A DNA stretch of 64,000 bases from Roseomonas acroporae (GCF_023223525.1 NZ_JALPRX010000073.1:56705-120704); one strand, 5' to 3'; numbered from the stretch's first letter, positions 1 through 8,552 are shown. Notes: generated by a model not told the origin, from the letters alone. Made by a program: numbers and translations.

Positions 1-291
1 TCCGCCATGCTGCCGGACGTGCCGACGGTGATCGAGCTGGGGCTGGAGGACCGCGACTACGTCGCCTGGTACGCCTTCGCCGCGCCGAAGGCGACGCCGC
101 CCGCGGTGGTGCGGCGGCTGAACGAGGCGATCAACGCCATCATGGCCGACCCCGACGTGGACGCCCGCTTCCGCGGCCTGGGCGCGGAGCCGCGCCGCCT
201 GTCGCCGGAGGAGCAGCACGCCTTCATGGTGGCGGAACGGGCGAAGTGGCGGCAGATCGCCCGCGCGGCGAAGGTGGAGGCGGATTACTGA
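1..291 (+). CDS. Bug/TctC family solute-binding protein, C-terminal part
   Basis: The reading frame is open from the left edge to the TGA at 289-291, so this is the last ~96 residues of a gene that begins outside the window. It shows the usual Bug C-terminus: an 'LPDVPTVIELG' segment, a 'WYAFAAPKATPP' segment, then an amphipathic helix and the terminal 'ERAKWRQIARAAKVEADY'. The family consists of periplasmic binding proteins, about 320 residues long, that capture carboxylates or aromatic acids for tripartite tricarboxylate transporters. The ligand cannot be told from this fragment. Confidence 0.9.
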   Translation, partial: SAMLPDVPTVIELGLEDRDYVAWYAFAAPKATPPAVVRRLNEAINAIMADPDVDARFRGLGAEPRRLSPEEQHAFMVAERAKWRQIARAAKVEADY

Positions 292-763
292 TCCGGTCCC
301 GGCGATCGCAAGCCGCGCGCCGCAACGGAAGGGCTGGCGGCCTGAAGAGGCCGCGGACGCGGCCGGGGAAGACGGCCGGGGGACGCGGTCGGGCGACCTC
401 AGGGGGAAACACCCTGCCCGGCATCTCCGCCTCGGGTTTCTCCCGATCGCGCCAGCCGCCTCGACGCTGCGCCCCTCGACGCTGCGCTCATGGGAAGCGC
501 CTTCCACCCCCTTGAGGACGGGCTCGTCCGGCCGCCCGATGGGCAACACGCCACGAGGCCGGGCGCGACCTGTCCATCCCCAGCGGGGCCTGCCGCGGCG
601 GCGGCGCCTCCATTCCGCCCGGGGCTACGGAGCCCCGGGGCCGACGATGCATGCCGCCGCCCGATCGCCATCCATCCTGTCGGGGACGGATCGCGCGGCG
701 GCATTTCCGGCGTGCGGGCCTGTCGGGCGGAGGCGGGGTCGCGTCCCCGCCCTCCCCCCTCGA
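292..763. other. Intergenic stretch without a supported gene
   Basis: About 470 bases of very GC-rich sequence. The open frames here look like antisense or shadow frames: they have arginine/proline-rich compositions and no recognisable domain. The only structure I see is the perfect hairpin at 618-639. Confidence 0.5.
618..639. terminator. GC hairpin, possible terminator
   Basis: Perfect 9-bp arms CCCGGGGCT / AGCCCCGGG with an ACGG loop, lying between the Bug tail (+) and wrbA (-), which converge here. There is no T-run on either side, so this is a terminator-like hairpin rather than a clear intrinsic terminator. Confidence 0.35.
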
Positions 764-1363
764 TCAGCCATGCAGCTTCGCGGTGATCTCCGCGACGTGC
801 TTCCCCTGGAAGCGGGCCATGCTCAGCTCGTTCTCGCTGGGCTGGCGGGAGCCGTCGCCGGCCGCGATGGTGGTGGCGCCGTAGGGGGAGCCGCCGCTGA
901 CCTGGTCGAGCACCGTCAGCCCCGGATGCGCGTAGGGCAGGCCGACCAGCACCATGCCGTGGTGGAACAGCATGGTGTGGATGCCCATCAGCGTCGTCTC
1001 CTGCCCGCCATGCTGGCTGGCGGTGGAGGTGAAGGCGCTGCCGACCTTGCCCACCAGCGCGCCCTTCGCCCAGAGACCACCGGTCTGGTCCCAGAACTGC
1101 GCCATCTGCGCGGGCAGGCGGCCGTAGCGGGTCGGGGCGCCGACGATGATCGCGTCGTACTGCGCCAGTTCCTGCGGGTCGGCGAGCGGGGCGGCCTGGT
1201 CGAGCTTCGCGTGGGCGCGCTCGAGCACCTCGCGCGGGGCGAGCTCGGCCACGCGCTTGACCGTGACCTCGGCGCCCGCCTCGCGGGCACCGGCGGCGAC
1301 GGCCTCGGCCATCGTCTCGATGTGGCCGTACATGGAGTAGTAGAGGACGAGGATCTTCGGCAT
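764..1363 (-). CDS. wrbA: NAD(P)H:quinone oxidoreductase WrbA
   Basis: 199 residues, the normal WrbA length. The N-terminus '[19 protein letters not shown]' contains the flavodoxin-type FMN phosphate-binding loop (SMYGHIE). The segments '[21 protein letters not shown]' (part) and '[11 protein letters not shown]' are WrbA signatures around the isoalloxazine ring. The family is an FMN-dependent tetramer that reduces quinones by two electrons. The ATG at 1363 is preceded by an ideal AGGAGGT at about 6 nt, which rules out the longer upstream frame. Nothing in the flanking genes suggests an operon. Confidence 0.95.
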   Translation of the reverse strand: MPKILVLYYSMYGHIETMAEAVAAGAREAGAEVTVKRVAELAPREVLERAHAKLDQAAPLADPQELAQYDAIIVGAPTRYGRLPAQMAQFWDQTGGLWAKGALVGKVGSAFTSTASQHGGQETTLMGIHTMLFHHGMVLVGLPYAHPGLTVLDQVSGGSPYGATTIAAGDGSRQPSENELSMARFQGKHVAEITAKLHG

Positions 1364-1695
1364 CGGGACCTCCTGCGTTCTTCGGTGGGGACGCCGTTCA
1401 CGCCCCCGGGTTGCCGGGGAAGCTAGGCCCGGACGACCCGCCGCGCTCATTTCGAGCCGTGATGACCACCATGGGCGCGCGCGGCCAGGCGTGCGACCGG
1501 GGGCGCGGCGGGTGAAGCGGGCTCGCGGCCGGGCGCGACCGCCGCATTCCGTTTCGAATTCGCATCTCATGGCGGGGACGTCACCGTGCTGCCCTGTCCG
1601 TCGTACGGACGGATGTGCTTGGGTGGCGCGGCCAACCTCCCGGAAGCCCGCCCGGCGCGGCGTGGCAGCGCCCCGGAAGCCGGAATGAGCCTGGG

Positions 1696-3183
1696 ATGAA
1701 CCTGGACAGTCGCGTCGCCGTCATCCGCTTCGGCTATGGTCCCCGGCTCGACCAGCCCCTGCCGGCCGACCCGCTGGCCTGGCTGGACGCGCAGCTCGGC
1801 CCGGCGCCGGCGCTGCCGGGTCCGGGCCTGGACGAGTGCTTCACCGCCTGGCGCGAGGACCGCGAGGAGCGCCGCCGCCTCGCCTCGGGCGCCGATGCCA
1901 TGGCCCGCTCGGCCGGGGCGGCGCCGGAAGGCGGCGGGAGCCCCGGCGGGGGTGGCGGGATGGCCGGCGGCATGGCCAACGCCACGCCCGGCGCCCCTGC
2001 GGGCGCCCCCTCCGGCACGCCCACCGGTACGTCCACCGGTACGTCCCCTGGCGCCCCGCCCCCGGCCGGGCCGCCGACCCGCGTGGCGCAATTGTTCAAC
2101 GCCGAGGCGCGGGGCTGGCTGGCGCGCCGCATCGCCGGCGAGGCGCCGTTCCGCGACCGGCTGGTGGATTTCTGGGCCAACCACCTCACGGTCAGCCGGC
2201 GCAACGGCGAGGTGGCGCCGGTGCTCGGCCACTACCTGCGCGAGGCGGTGGCGCCGCATGTCACCGGCCGCTTCGCCGACCTGCTGCTGGCCGTGGCGCA
2301 CCACCCGGCCATGCTGCTCTACCTCGACAACCACGTCTCGGTCGGGCCCGACAGCCTGGCCGGCCTGCGGCAGCGCCGGGGGCTGAACGAGAACTACGCC
2401 CGCGAGCTGCTGGAACTGCACACCGTGACCCCGGCCGCCGGCTACACCCAGGCCGACGTGACCCAGCTCGCCGCCGTGCTCACCGGCTGGTCGGTGCAGC
2501 GCGACCGCGCGCCCACCGGCTTCGTGTTCCGCGACGAGGCGCACCAGGCCGGCGAGAAGCGGGTGCTCGGCCGGCGCTTCGAGACCGGCTGGCGCGGCGG
2601 CGAGGCGGAGGGCGAGGCGGCGCTGCGCTTCCTGGCCACCCATCCGGCGACCTACCGGGCCCTGGCCACGGCGCTGGTGCGCCATTTCGTGGCCGATGGT
2701 CCGCCGCCGGCCGCCGTGGCACGGATCGAGGCGGTGCTGCGCGACACGGGCGGCGACCTCGGCGCCGCGTCGCGGGCGCTGGTGCGGCTGCCCGAGGCCT
2801 GGGCGCCGCCCCTCTCCAAGCTGCGCGGGCCGCAGGACTACGTGGTGTCGGCGCTGCGCGCCTGCGGGGCGGACGCGTCGATGGCGGGCATGGCGCAGGG
2901 CGCCGCGGGCGCGCTGGGGCAGCCGATGTGGACGGCGCCGGGGCCGAACGGCTGGCCGGACAGCGCCGCGGACTGGGCGGCGCCGGAAGCGGTGCTGCGC
3001 CGGGCCGAGTGGGCGAACGGGCTGGCGGGACGGGTGGCCGCCCGGCTGGACCCGCTCGCCGTGGCCGAGCAGTCGCTGGGGACGCTGGCGAGCGCCGCCA
3101 CGGTATCGGCGGTGGCGCGGGCGGGCTCGCGGCGCGAGGCGCTGGTGCTGCTGCTGGCGAGCCCCGAGTTCAACCGGCGATGA
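1696..3183 (+). CDS. DUF1800 family protein
   Basis: 495 residues. DUF1800 signatures are clear: '[15 protein letters not shown]', '[14 protein letters not shown]', '[16 protein letters not shown]' and a C-terminal '[17 protein letters not shown]'. DUF1800 proteins have no firmly assigned activity but almost always pair with a DUF1501 gene, as here. A glycine/proline/threonine-rich low-complexity insertion (about residues 75-130) interrupts the N-terminal part. I start at ATG 1696; an ATG at 1615 would add 27 residues of unlikely composition. The stop overlaps the start of the next gene (ATGA), implying translational coupling. Confidence 0.9.
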   Translation: MNLDSRVAVIRFGYGPRLDQPLPADPLAWLDAQLGPAPALPGPGLDECFTAWREDREERRRLASGADAMARSAGAAPEGGGSPGGGGGMAGGMANATPGAPAGAPSGTPTGTSTGTSPGAPPPAGPPTRVAQLFNAEARGWLARRIAGEAPFRDRLVDFWANHLTVSRRNGEVAPVLGHYLREAVAPHVTGRFADLLLAVAHHPAMLLYLDNHVSVGPDSLAGLRQRRGLNENYARELLELHTVTPAAGYTQADVTQLAAVLTGWSVQRDRAPTGFVFRDEAHQAGEKRVLGRRFETGWRGGEAEGEAALRFLATHPATYRALATALVRHFVADGPPPAAVARIEAVLRDTGGDLGAASRALVRLPEAWAPPLSKLRGPQDYVVSALRACGADASMAGMAQGAAGALGQPMWTAPGPNGWPDSAADWAAPEAVLRRAEWANGLAGRVAARLDPLAVAEQSLGTLASAATVSAVARAGSRREALVLLLASPEFNRR

Positions 3184-4556
3184 GGCCGGCGACGGGGGAT
3201 GACGGCATGGCGGGGCGCGGAACGCCGGCACGGGGCATGGCCGGCCACGATGGCGGGGCGGGGCACGGGCCAGCGGGCCGCTGCCCGGAACGTGGCGGCA
3301 GGCCGGTGGGCGGACCAGCGGACGGGCCAGTGGGCGGACCAGCGGGCGGGCCAGTGGGCGGACCAGCGGGCGGGCCAGCGGGCGGACCGGGGCGGCGCGG
3401 CGTGCTGCTCGGCCTCGGCGCCGGGCTGGCGCTGGGGCGTTCGCGTCTGGCGCTGGCGGCGGGGCCGGCAGGCGAGGCGCGGCTGGTGGTGGTGATCCTG
3501 CGCGGCGCGCTGGACGGGCTGGCGGCGGTGCCGGCCTATGGCGACCCCGCCTTCGCCGGGCTGCGCGGCGACCTGGCCCAGCCGGAGCCGGGGCGCGAGG
3601 AGGGCGTGCTCGACCTGGGCGGCCATTTCGGCCTGCACCCGCGCCTCGCCGCGCTGCACGGCATGTACCGCCGGGGCGAGGCGCTGGTGCTGCACGCGGT
3701 CGCCGGCCCCACCCGCTCGCGCAGCCACTTCGAGGCGCAGGACTGCCTGGAGAGCGGCGCCGACCAGCGCCTGGCCAGCGGCTGGCTGAACCGGGCGCTG
3801 GCGGCGCTGCCGGCCCGGCCCGGGGCGGCGCGCAACGGCCTCGCCGTGGGCGTGGAGGAGCCGCTGCTGCTGCGCGGGCCGGCGCCGATCGGCGCGTGGG
3901 CGCCGCAGGGCGCCGGCGGCCCGGGGGCGGCGCTGCTGGCGCAGGTCGCGGCGCTGAACGCCGCCGACCCGGTGCTGGGGCCGGCCTTCGCCGAGGGCAT
4001 GCGGGCGCGCGGCTTCGCGGGGCTCGCCGGCGAGATCGCGGCGCGCGACCGCAACGCCTTCCCGGCGCTGGCGGGCGGGGCCGGCCGGCTGCTGGCGGCG
4101 CCGGACGGGCCACGCGTGGCGGCGCTGGAGCTGGGCGGCTGGGACACGCATGCGGGGCAGCGCGGGCGGCTGAACGGGCCGCTCGGGCAGCTCGATGCCG
4201 GGCTGGCGGCGCTGCGCGAGGGGCTCGGCCCGGCCTGGCGGCAGACGGCGGTGCTGGTGGCGACGGAGTTCGGCCGCACGGTGCGGGTGAACGGCACCGG
4301 CGGCACCGATCACGGCACGGCCGGCGCGGCCTTCCTGCTGGGCGGCGCCGTTGCCGGCGGGCGGGTGGTGGCGGACTGGCCGGGCCTGGGCGAGGGGCGG
4401 CTGCACGAGAATCGCGATCTTGCGCCGACCATGGACCTGCGTGCCGTCACCAAGGCGCTGCTCGCCGGGCATCTCGGCCTGCCGCCGGCGGCGGTGGCGC
4501 GGGCCTTCCCGGGCAGCGAAGGCGTGGCGCCGCTGGGCGGGCTGCTGCGGGCGTAG
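3180..4556 (+). CDS. DUF1501 family exported protein
   Basis: 458 residues, starting at the ATG that overlaps the DUF1800 stop. The DUF1501 core is evident: 'VVVILRGALDGLAAVPAYGD', 'HPRLAALHGMYRRGEALVLH', 'RSRSHFEAQDCLESG', 'GWDTHAGQRGRLNGPLGQL', 'VATEFGRTVRVNGTGGTDHG'. A Tat-like segment 'GRRGVLLGLGAGLALGRSRLA' precedes it, so export is likely. Unusually, about 70 residues stand in front of that signal, including a Gly/Pro-rich tandem repeat (3300-3395). The true start may therefore be further in, or the signal may be internal. DUF1501 is a sulfatase-like-fold family, and its role with DUF1800 is not established. Confidence 0.85.
   Translation: MRPATGDDGMAGRGTPARGMAGHDGGAGHGPAGRCPERGGRPVGGPADGPVGGPAGGPVGGPAGGPAGGPGRRGVLLGLGAGLALGRSRLALAAGPAGEARLVVVILRGALDGLAAVPAYGDPAFAGLRGDLAQPEPGREEGVLDLGGHFGLHPRLAALHGMYRRGEALVLHAVAGPTRSRSHFEAQDCLESGADQRLASGWLNRALAALPARPGAARNGLAVGVEEPLLLRGPAPIGAWAPQGAGGPGAALLAQVAALNAADPVLGPAFAEGMRARGFAGLAGEIAARDRNAFPALAGGAGRLLAAPDGPRVAALELGGWDTHAGQRGRLNGPLGQLDAGLAALREGLGPAWRQTAVLVATEFGRTVRVNGTGGTDHGTAGAAFLLGGAVAGGRVVADWPGLGEGRLHENRDLAPTMDLRAVTKALLAGHLGLPPAAVARAFPGSEGVAPLGGLLRA
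3300..3395 (+). repeat. 24-bp tandem repeat encoding Gly/Pro-rich residues
   Basis: About three and a half near-identical 24-nt units built on GTGGGCGGACCAGCGGGCGG. They encode a repeating PVGGPAGG pattern upstream of the Tat-like signal of the DUF1501 protein. The unit length is a multiple of three, so copy-number change would keep the frame. Confidence 0.8.
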
Positions 4557-4748
4557 ACGGGCCGACGACGAGCCGCATTCCGGTGTCCCGGGCGCGGGGT
4601 TCGTCCGATCGCGGGGATGATCGCGCGGGAGCGGCGATGGGTGGCCCGCGGTCGCGATCGGGCCCGCCATCCACGATCCCGACGGCAGGCCGGTCGTGGA
4701 TCGGCCGGAGTGCAGCCCGCCCAACGGCGCCCTGCCGAACGTGACCCA

Positions 4749-4854
4749 AGAGCATTTTCAAGCTGGGTGTACTCACCCAGCGACCCGGAAAATGCGAAAG
4801 ACCGAAAGGCTGGAGCCGTTTCAGCCTGATACAGCCTGGCCGGAACGGCTCTAG
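4749..4854 (+). repeat. Bipartite hairpin repeat, copy A
   Basis: First half: outer arms GCATTTTC (4752-4759) / GAAAATGC (4788-4795) enclosing inner arms CTGGGTG (4763-4769) / CACCCAG (4774-4780). Second half: AGCCG...CGGCT arms around CAGCCTGATACAG. This copy has the variant inner stem (GGGTG/CACCC rather than GAGCG/CGCTC), so base pairing is kept although both arms changed. It abuts copy B directly. Confidence 0.85.
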
Positions 4855-4957
4855 AACATTTTCAAGCTGAGCGTCCTCGCTCAGCGGCTCGGAAAATGCG
4901 AAAAATCAAAAGGCTAGAGCCGTTCCAGCCTGATACAGTCAGGCTGGATCGGCTCTA
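4853..4957 (+). repeat. Bipartite hairpin repeat, copy B
   Basis: Same design as the other copies: GCATTTTC-type outer arms (here ACATTTTC/GAAAATGC), inner arms CTGAGCG/CGCTCAG with TCCT loop, a short A-rich linker, then a second hairpin AGAGCCG..CCAGCCTGA / TCAGGCTGG..CGGCTCT. It matches copy C (25565-25670, inverted) almost exactly. Confidence 0.88.
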
Positions 4958-5146
4958 ACGGGTGCGCACCGCGCCGTGCGGCAGGCCGGATGCGGGAACG
5001 GCCGGCCGGCACCGCCGTCATCGGCATCATGGCGTCGGTTTCATCCTCGCTCGCGTCCCGCTTCCATCCCGCCGGCGCATCATTCCACCTGCCGGCGCCC
5101 CGGATCGATCCCCGATCCGCCGCCCGACGCCAGAAGGTCCGGTGTC

Positions 5147-5500
5147 ATGCGCAAGATGCTTCTCCCCGCCCTCGCTGCCGCCCTGATGCTGGGCGCCGCC
5201 GCCGCGCCCGCCATGGCGCAGGGCTACTACGTCGGCCCCGCCGCCCCCTACGCCGCCTGGAACGACCACGCCTGGGCCGGCTACGACCGCGCCAACGCCC
5301 GCTTCGCCAACCAGCAGGCGCGCGCCGACTTCCAGGCCGGGCGCATGAACGCGGCGGTGGGCAACTACGGCGCCGCGGCGGCCGACTTCCAGGCCGGCCG
5401 CGCCGCCAACTGGCAGGCGGCCAACGAGCGGGCCGACGCCCGCTGGAACGATGCCCGCGCCGCCTGGGCGAACCGCCCGGTGATGCGCTGGGGCTGGTAG
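5147..5500 (+). CDS. Small exported protein of unknown function
   Basis: 117 residues. A clear signal peptide (MRKMLLPALAAALMLGAAAA, cleavage near PAMA|QG) leads a mature part rich in Ala, Asn, Trp and Tyr. The motif ADFQAGR occurs twice, in alternating blocks with 'NAAVGNYG' and 'ANWQAANERADARW', suggesting a helical, possibly coiled, periplasmic protein. There are no cysteines or catalytic motifs. The start at 5147 is chosen because the signal peptide begins there. I do not recognise the family. Confidence 0.75.
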   Translation: MRKMLLPALAAALMLGAAAAPAMAQGYYVGPAAPYAAWNDHAWAGYDRANARFANQQARADFQAGRMNAAVGNYGAAAADFQAGRAANWQAANERADARWNDARAAWANRPVMRWGW

Positions 5501-5908
5501 GGGGCGGTTCGGCCAGCGGTGCCCTGCCGGTGGCCCCCTGGCGGCCCCCTGCCAGCGGCTCCCTGCCAGCGGCTCCCTGATGGAGGAGTGCGACGCCATG
5601 GGATTGCGAAGCACGGTCGGCACGGCCTGCCGGAAGGCGCTGCGGGGCTTCGGGCGGAGCCTGCTCGACAGCTACGGCGGGTATGGACGGTGCAACTGGC
5701 CGTTCCTCTGATCCGGCGCCGCCCAGGGCTCGACCCTCGATCCGGCGCATCCTCCGAGGCGCCGGGCGGGCACGCCCAGCCCGGGAATGCCCTGTCCGAC
5801 GAGTGGCGGCACCGGCGGGCGAGGCGGTGAGCCGAGGGGTTTGGGGCAACCCGATGCTTCGCGATCCCTGACGGATGGTCTCGGCCTGCCGTTCGGGTGC
5901 GCGGATCG
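5501..5908. other. Intergenic region with one possible micro-ORF
   Basis: No standard gene. The one frame worth noting is 5598-5711. The rest is GC-rich sequence between the small exported protein and the convergent Bug gene. Confidence 0.45.
5598..5711 (+). CDS. Possible 37-residue micro-protein
   Basis: ATG at 5598 is preceded by GGAGGAG about 10 nt upstream. The product begins 'MGLRSTVGTACRKALRGFGR' and ends 'RCNWPFL'. It is basic at the N-terminus, with a Gly/Tyr-rich 'SYGGYGRC' stretch. Only the ribosome-binding site and position support it, and I see no homologous pattern. It may be chance. Confidence 0.3.
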   Translation: MGLRSTVGTACRKALRGFGRSLLDSYGGYGRCNWPFL

Positions 5909-6877
5909 TCAGTCCGGCGTGATGTTGTTCCGGCGAACGACCTCGCCCCACTTCGCGACCTCGCTGCCGATGAAGGCGCCGAACTCCTCCGGGGGATTGC
6001 CGCCGGGGATGGCGCCCTGCTCGTGCAGTAGCCGCCGCACCTCGGCGTCCGCCAACGCGGCGAGGGCGGCGCGGCGGATGGCGTCCAGCGGGCCCGGCTC
6101 CATCCGCGCCGGGGCGACCAGCCCGTGCCAGTTGCTCGCGTCCACCGTGGGCAGGCCGGATTCGCGGAAGGTCGGCACGTCGGGGATCCAGCTCAGTCGG
6201 TCCGGCGTGCCGACGGCGAGCGCACGCATCGTCCCGGCCTGGATGTTGGGCAGCAGCACCGGCAGGTCGGCGAAGCCGAGCTGCACCTCGTTGCGCAGGA
6301 TGGCCGTCGCGAGCTGGCCGCCGGAGTTGTAGGCGATCTGGACGATCTCGATGCCCGCCGCCGCGCGGAACTGCTCCGCCGCGAGGTGCGGCATGGAGCC
6401 GTTGCCGGTGGTGCCGAAGTTGAGGGAGCCGGGCCGGGCCTTCGCCCCGGCGATCAGGTCCTGGAGCGTCCGGAAGGGCGAGGCGGCGGGCACCACGAGC
6501 GGTTCCGGCACGAGGGCGCCCATGGTGATCGGGGCGAGGTCGCGGACGGGATTGTAGGGCGTGCCGCGGCCGAGACCCGGCGAGATGGCGAGCGCGCCGG
6601 CGCTGCCGATGCCGAAGGTGTAGCCGTCGGGCGGCGCCTTCGCGATGAGGTCCACGCCGGTCATGCCGCCCGCGCCGGCGCGGTTGTCGATGATGACGGG
6701 CTGCCCGAGGGTCGCCGACATGCGCGGGGCGATGATGCGGGCGATGATGTCGCTCGGCCCGCCGGCCGCGAAGGGCACGATGAAGCGGATGGGCCGCGTG
6801 GGATAGGCAGGCTGGGCGCGCGCCGGCAGGGCGGCGAGCGCGCCCGCCGCGAGGACGGCGCGTCGGTTCACGATCAT
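5909..6877 (-). CDS. Bug/TctC family solute-binding protein
   Basis: 322 residues with an N-terminal signal ending 'ALPARAQPAYP'. Bug landmarks follow: 'PIRFIVPFAAGGPSDIIAR', 'GQPVIIDNRAGAGGMTGVD', 'APPDGYTFGIGSAGALAI', 'LNFGTTGNGSMPHLAAEQF' and the closing 'VAKWGEVVRRNNITPD'. These proteins bind carboxylated ligands in the periplasm through the two loops after the first beta strands. It is the distal gene of a likely operon (IclR, CMD protein, amidohydrolase, Bug on the minus strand), 17 bp after the amidohydrolase stop. ATG 6877 has a GAGAGGAAA ribosome-binding site. Confidence 0.93.
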   Translation of the reverse strand: MIVNRRAVLAAGALAALPARAQPAYPTRPIRFIVPFAAGGPSDIIARIIAPRMSATLGQPVIIDNRAGAGGMTGVDLIAKAPPDGYTFGIGSAGALAISPGLGRGTPYNPVRDLAPITMGALVPEPLVVPAASPFRTLQDLIAGAKARPGSLNFGTTGNGSMPHLAAEQFRAAAGIEIVQIAYNSGGQLATAILRNEVQLGFADLPVLLPNIQAGTMRALAVGTPDRLSWIPDVPTFRESGLPTVDASNWHGLVAPARMEPGPLDAIRRAALAALADAEVRRLLHEQGAIPGGNPPEEFGAFIGSEVAKWGEVVRRNNITPD

Positions 6878-6894
6878 GGGCGTTTCCTCTCTTG

Positions 6895-7950
6895 TCACGC
6901 TTCCCGGAGGTCGAAGCCTGGCAGGCCGTAGAAGCGGGCGGCGGAGCGCCAGAACAGGTCGGCCTTCTCCGCCGCACTGGCGCCGGAGGCGACGCGCTTC
7001 ATGGCGTTCCAGCCGACCGCGTAGCTGTAGCTTCCCTTGTCCACGGGGAAGTTGCTCTCGAACATGCAGCGCGAGGCGCCGAAGGCCTCGATGCAGCCTT
7101 CCATCCAGGGGCGCCACGCCTCGGCGAGGTCCTGCGACGACGGCGCCCGCTCCCGCGCCTCGAAGCCGAAGCCGGGCAGGCGCATGCCGAGACCTCCCAC
7201 CTTGACCATCACGTTCGGGCAGGCGGCAAGGTCGCGCATGCTGGCGGACCACTGCGCGAACACCTCGTCCCGCCGGCCGGCGTAGCGGCCGATGCCGAGG
7301 ATGCCGCCGCAGTGGTTCAGCACGATCGGCGTGCCCGGGAAGGCGCGGGCCAGGGCGGCGAGGCGCGGGATCTGGTGGAAGTAGAGCCAGGCGTCGTAGC
7401 GGAGGCCGAGCGGCGCGAGCTGGGCGAAGCCCGCGCGGAAGGCGGGGCTGTCCAGCATGTCCTCGGCGGGCCGGTAGGACGGGTTCAGCATCGCGGGGTC
7501 CGGGTCCCAGGTCGCGATGTGGCGGATGCCGCGGAAGCGGTCTCCCCCGGCCCTGGCATGCGCCTCCAGCACCGGGCGCACGGCGTCGCCGAGGCGCAGG
7601 TCGGCCGCCCCGACGATGCCGGCGCAGGCGCGCACCGGGCCGTACCGGCCGCTGCCGCACATGGCGGCGACGCCGTTGGCGAACTCCGTCTCGCCCACCG
7701 CCCGCATCGCCTCCGGCCCCTCGGCGCGGAGCATGGAGCGCGAGGACTGGACGTAGACGGTGGCGCGCACGTCGTGCCCGGTGTCGAGGTCGGCAAGCAG
7801 CTCGTCCAGGAGGTAGCGCCAGCCCGGCTGGTCCCAGAGGTGATGGTGCGGGTCCACGATCACCTGACCGGGGTCGAGCGCCTCCTCCTGCCGAGTCGCG
7901 AGCCAGTCCTCGCGCACGGGGATCTGGTGCTGCTGCGTCGCGGCGCTCAT
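6895..7950 (-). CDS. Amidohydrolase family (TIM-barrel) hydrolase
   Basis: 351 residues, COG3618-like amidohydrolase. The metal-binding 'VDPHHHLWD' lies near residue 33. 'FRGIRHIATWDPD' and 'IVLNHCGGILG' (His on a later barrel strand) follow, and 'FESNFPVDK' near the end matches the 'ESNFPVDK' signature of this group. Members hydrolyse lactones such as 4-sulfomuconolactone or L-fucono/rhamno-1,5-lactone, and some are decarboxylases. The substrate here is unknown. Its ATG at 7950 overlaps the stop of the upstream CMD gene (ATGA), so the two are translationally coupled and probably act in one pathway. Confidence 0.9.
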   Translation of the reverse strand: MSAATQQHQIPVREDWLATRQEEALDPGQVIVDPHHHLWDQPGWRYLLDELLADLDTGHDVRATVYVQSSRSMLRAEGPEAMRAVGETEFANGVAAMCGSGRYGPVRACAGIVGAADLRLGDAVRPVLEAHARAGGDRFRGIRHIATWDPDPAMLNPSYRPAEDMLDSPAFRAGFAQLAPLGLRYDAWLYFHQIPRLAALARAFPGTPIVLNHCGGILGIGRYAGRRDEVFAQWSASMRDLAACPNVMVKVGGLGMRLPGFGFEARERAPSSQDLAEAWRPWMEGCIEAFGASRCMFESNFPVDKGSYSYAVGWNAMKRVASGASAAEKADLFWRSAARFYGLPGFDLREA

Positions 7951-8552
7951 GCGCCGGCCTCCGCGGACGGGAAGTCGGGGTCCTCCAGCTCCGGCGCGAG
8001 GCTGCCGGGCAGCCCGAGCTCGAAGGCGTTCAGGGTGAGCGCGACGAGGCAGTAGTAGCCGAGGATGCCGACCAGCTCGACGAGGCCGCGCTCGCCCAGC
8101 GCCGCGACGGCGCGGGCGTAGAGCGGCGCCGGGAGGCGGGCGGTCGAGAGGAGGGTGGCGGACACGTCGTGGACCGCCTGCGCGCGCTCGTCCTCCAGCC
8201 TCGGCGCGCGGCGGGCGGCGATGTCCGCGACCACCGCCGGGTCGATGCCGGCCTTCAGCCCCTCGCGCTTGTGCGCCGTCCACTCGTGGTGCGAGGTCCA
8301 GTGCCGGCCGCAGACGAGGATGGCGAGCTCGGAGAGATGCGGCTCCAGCGTCGTCTGGTAGCGGAGCAGCTCGCCCAGCTTCTGCCCGCGACGGGCGAGC
8401 TCGGGATTCCGCAGCCACGCGATCATCGGCGCGGGCACGCGGCCGCGAATGCCGGCGACCGCCTCGTCGCGGGCGGCCCGCTGCTCCGGGGTCATCGTCT
8501 CCTCGGGCGGCAGGTCCAGGCGGGGCATGGGGCGGGGCATGGGGCGGGGCAT
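7947..8552 (-). CDS. Carboxymuconolactone decarboxylase-like protein
   Basis: 201 residues. The all-helical CMD/AhpD-like core is seen in 'LSELAILVCGRHWTSHHEWTAH' and 'YCLVALTLNAFELGLP'. The redox CxxC of AhpD is absent (only one Cys, in VCGRH), so peroxidase activity is unlikely. A decarboxylase/lactone-type or scaffold role fits better. The first 11 residues are three copies of MPRP encoded by a 12-bp tandem repeat, giving three possible ATGs (8552, 8540, 8528). 8552 is preferred because GGAGGAAA lies 7 nt upstream. It sits between the IclR and amidohydrolase genes. Confidence 0.85.
   Translation of the reverse strand: MPRPMPRPMPRLDLPPEETMTPEQRAARDEAVAGIRGRVPAPMIAWLRNPELARRGQKLGELLRYQTTLEPHLSELAILVCGRHWTSHHEWTAHKREGLKAGIDPAVVADIAARRAPRLEDERAQAVHDVSATLLSTARLPAPLYARAVAALGERGLVELVGILGYYCLVALTLNAFELGLPGSLAPELEDPDFPSAEAGA

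Larger units (their letters stand above)
4557..5146. other. Intergenic region dominated by hairpin repeats
   Basis: No gene is supported between the DUF1501 stop and the small exported protein. The stretch holds two tandem copies of the bipartite hairpin repeat (4749-4957). The rest is GC-rich sequence with no clear signal. Confidence 0.6.

Noticed and set aside
1567..4113. 848-codon open frame on the minus strand opposite DUF1800/DUF1501
   Set aside because: It is antisense to two well-supported genes and has Arg/Pro/Ala-rich composition without domains. Long shadow frames are expected at this GC content.
5145..7660. Long minus-strand frames joining the amidohydrolase and Bug genes
   Set aside because: The true genes end and start within these frames with proper ribosome-binding sites (6877, 7950). 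The joined parts are out-of-family sequence.
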